Assembly: GCF_900128955.1 (NCBI RefSeq)
Contig: NZ_FQTY01000018.1
Span: 1 to 58,731, forward strand
Source: Tissierella praeacuta DSM 18095
GTDB taxonomy: Bacteria > Bacillota > Clostridia > Tissierellales > Tissierellaceae
DNA: 58,731 bases
Direction of reading: 5' to 3'
The notes under the pieces were generated by a model. That model ran no database searches. It was given only the letters and a program-made list of their open reading frames with translations, and was not told the DNA's origin. Of the stretch, positions 57,111 to 58,731 are shown one piece after another. A program made the translations under genes and the position numbers. Each line of letters starts with the position of its first letter. Within the stretch, counting starts at the first letter, position 1.

Positions 57111-57163
57111 AAGAGCAAAAAGTACTAATACTACTATCCCTAATGATAATTTATCTACGGCAG

Positions 57164-57502
57164 TTATAAACTTTTTATTGAAAATAGCTTAAACCTACCC
57201 CCTCTATAATAATTCTTTAATATATATCTTTTAGATTTTATTTCATAATTTGATACTTCCCTTCTACCGAAGTATTGACTGTTTCTATCTCCATTTCTTG
57301 TAACTTTTGCAGATATGCTTGAAGTACCAGATATCCCATTAATTATACCTACACATTCTACTTTACCATTTATAAAATACAAGTCAAGCTTTACATCATT
57401 AGTGTTCTGCCACTGTGGAGTAATGGTTGTTTCTGCGCCAACATATTGAACTACATTTGGCGACATTTCTGTATAGTTTCCAGTGTAAACAGAGCACATC
57501 AA
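57164..57502 (-). CDS. Hypothetical protein, probably truncated at the N-terminus (112 aa)
   Basis: YTGNYTEMSPNVVQYVGAET, TITPQWQNTNDVKLDLYFIN and VTRNGDRNSQYFG form a beta-rich module typical of secreted proteins, but the frame has no signal peptide and only a TTG/ATG at its edge. The upstream sequence reads on in another frame (GRKYISLKELVREFDVLCLH), so the front part may be lost or shifted. No family recognised with confidence. Confidence 0.4.
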   Translation of the reverse strand: MMCSVYTGNYTEMSPNVVQYVGAETTITPQWQNTNDVKLDLYFINGKVECVGIINGISGTSSISAKVTRNGDRNSQYFGRREVSNYEIKSKRYILKNYYRGGRFKLFSIKSL

Positions 57503-57883
57503 ACTCTCTCACCAATTCTTTCAGAGAAATATATTTCCTACCCCTATATTCTACTTCTTTTCCTTCTTTTCCTTTTTTTCCTATGCTATACCTTCTTTCC
57601 TCCCTATCCCTTGGGAATAGGCTGCTTGTACATCAGAATGGACATGGGTATTACCTCCCTTTATGAAATGATCGGTTGTGAGGAAACTTTTTCTCAAATG
57701 GAATAGAATCTTCGCATTAATTTTGCTACAATTAAATATAATGTTTGTGCGGATTATTTTTCTTAGCTAAGGCGTCACGGTCTAAGCGACTTGATACATT
57801 AAATTTATAATTTTATGCAACAATAATCTATAAAATATTCCTAAACTGATACTCTATATCATAGAATTTTTAGGAGGGATGTA
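57503..57883. other. Intergenic region, possible fragments only
   Basis: Short open stretches on both strands without RBS. TAGGAGGGATGTA at its right end is the RBS of the next gene. Nothing else recognised. Confidence 0.35.
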
Positions 57884-58234
57884 ATGAAAAAAATGTTAGC
57901 TGTTCTTTTATTCTTAGCATATTTGTTTGTTATGGTTACAGGATATTCTAAAAAACCTACACAAGAAGACTTAAAATGGGATAAGCGACCTATGGTAATG
58001 ATTGATGACTCCATTTACATGGATACTAACACTGAAATTTTTGTTGATACAGATAATGTAGATATTATAGGAACTATTATTTCATCGGTTGATGGTTCAG
58101 AGTTGCCTGCTAAAAATGCTCAAAGCAATTTCGGATGTGAGGGCTCTGAATATGCTTATTATGAAAATAATGTTATCGTTAAAATAAATGGAAAGTGGAT
58201 TCTTTTTGAGCAAGAAACCATTGTAGAAAATTAA
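57884..58234 (+). CDS. Small secreted or membrane-anchored protein (116 aa)
   Basis: ATG with TAGGAGGGATGTA. The N-terminus KKMLAVLLFLAYLFVMVTGY is a signal-like helix; VTGY-SKK is at the place of a lipobox with Tyr for Cys, so it is perhaps not lipid-modified. The mature part is acidic (KRPMVMIDDSIYMDTNTEIF, VDTDNVDIIGTIISSVDGSE). No family recognised. Only gene on the plus strand in this right flank besides the IS66. Confidence 0.6.
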   Translation: MKKMLAVLLFLAYLFVMVTGYSKKPTQEDLKWDKRPMVMIDDSIYMDTNTEIFVDTDNVDIIGTIISSVDGSELPAKNAQSNFGCEGSEYAYYENNVIVKINGKWILFEQETIVEN

Positions 58235-58343
58235 TCAGCCTTTGTTTCCTAAGACATATTTAAGCTAAAATTCTATTAAAGTAGAGATTGCTAACAAGGT
58301 TAAAGTCTAATATAATATTAAAAATGGAACGGATAGTTATACT

Positions 58344-58731
58344 GTAAGCGTACAATAATCTCATGGATTTAAAAGTGTCAAAAACCATGAGATAATATCT
58401 CTACAAAGTAGTCCTAATGTTGCCAACACACTTTGTCAACATTAGAACAGTAGGGAGATGATGATTTGACAACTATGAAAACATCGAAGCATGAAATAAA
58501 TAAAGCCCAGTGGCAAGAGCTGATCAGAGAACAAAGTGAAAGTGGTTTATCAATTAGAGAATGGTGTAGAAGACATAATATGTCACATGGCAAATTCTAC
58601 TACTGGCAAAGAATCATTAGAGAAGAAGCACTAATAAAAGCTGGGACATTAGCAGTTACAGGACAAACCCAATTTATTGAAGTAAAACCAAGCATGGCTG
58701 AATTTAAATCTAATAACCAAGGTACTTGCGC
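58344..58731 (+). mobile_element. Left end of an IS66-family insertion sequence (runs off the window)
   Basis: GTAAGCG at 58344 is the typical IS66 terminal sequence, followed by a hairpin TCTCATGG / CCATGAGA (58359-58391) and the tnpA gene. The rest of the element, including tnpB and tnpC, lies beyond position 58731. Confidence 0.75.
58475..58731 (+). CDS. tnpA: IS66 accessory protein TnpA (partial)
   Basis: KAQWQELIREQSESGLSIRE, WCRRHNMSHGKFYYWQRIIR is the helix-turn-helix of IS66 TnpA proteins. It starts at ATG 58475 or at a TTG three codons earlier with AGGGAG. The frame is open to the window end. It would act with TnpB and TnpC in transposition. Confidence 0.85.
   Translation, partial: MKTSKHEINKAQWQELIREQSESGLSIREWCRRHNMSHGKFYYWQRIIREEALIKAGTLAVTGQTQFIEVKPSMAEFKSNNQGTC

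Noticed and set aside
57427-57706. Two plus-strand hydrophobic ORFs near 57.5 kb
   Set aside because: Overlapping each other in different frames, no RBS, and composition typical of antisense AT-rich DNA.

Overview
The window is low-GC DNA with AT-rich intergenic regions, Firmicute ribosome binding sites (GGAGG) and gene families typical of Clostridia. A Peptostreptococcales/Tissierellales-type clostridium is the best guess; I cannot name a genus. Almost everything is accessory DNA: two or three mobile elements in different states of decay, with cargo and insertion sequences between them. No rRNA, tRNA or CRISPR array was seen.

Layout. (1) 1-7450: a decayed mobilizable element on the minus strand, sitting against a truncated M20 peptidase gene. 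It carries a large serine recombinase (frameshifted), TnpW, a DnaC-like helicase loader (Walker A deleted), a replisome organizer, a DUF1016 nuclease (two in-frame stops), a MobA/MobL relaxase (internally deleted), an oriT-like region and DUF3847. (2) 7490-12560: minus-strand cargo with a lipoprotein, a secreted papain-like protease, a CPBP membrane protease, small unknown proteins and an HNH-like protein. (3) 13039-14704: recombinase and DNA adenine methylase remnants, the latter with an 11-base C tract. (4) 14705-17880: a visibly GC-richer plus-strand island with a BlaI-type repressor and a BlaR1-like M56 peptidase fused to an M23 domain, ending at a P-type ATPase remnant. (5) 18446-51330: a second, large conjugative-type element on the minus strand. 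It holds type IV secretion genes (VirB4, VirB6/TrbL-like, PrgI-like, DUF3852 pilin-like) together with a complete set of Tad-pilus genes (two pilin-like proteins, prepilin peptidase, CpaB, CpaE, CpaF, TadB, TadC, TadE-like), Dam and Dcm methylases, ArdA-like antirestriction proteins and small regulators. It is interrupted by cargo (Fic, XRE/TPR regulator, GIY-YIG, DUF3781), by an intact IS110-family element, and by two secreted-protein gene pairs. No relaxase and no VirD4 coupling protein is visible in this second element, and several of its key genes are broken. (6) 51332-58731: an IS110 remnant, then cargo with an ABC exporter, a copper-amine-oxidase-N-domain protein, a decayed amidase-like gene and lipoproteins, ending in the left end of an IS66 element.

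How it works together: the Tad and type IV secretion genes would build a pilus and a DNA-transfer channel; the methylases and ArdA proteins would protect incoming DNA; the rest is cargo. The most striking signal is a matched pair of two-gene cassettes (31.1-32.3 kb plus strand; 36.6-37.5 kb minus strand). Each has a secreted beta-rich protein followed by a leaderless protein beginning MNI, and each is preceded by the same sigma-D (flagellar sigma)-like promoter, TTAA-N15-NCCGATATAATTA. The second cassette lies between 48-bp direct repeats. I propose these as members of one mobile, possibly motility-coregulated cargo system.
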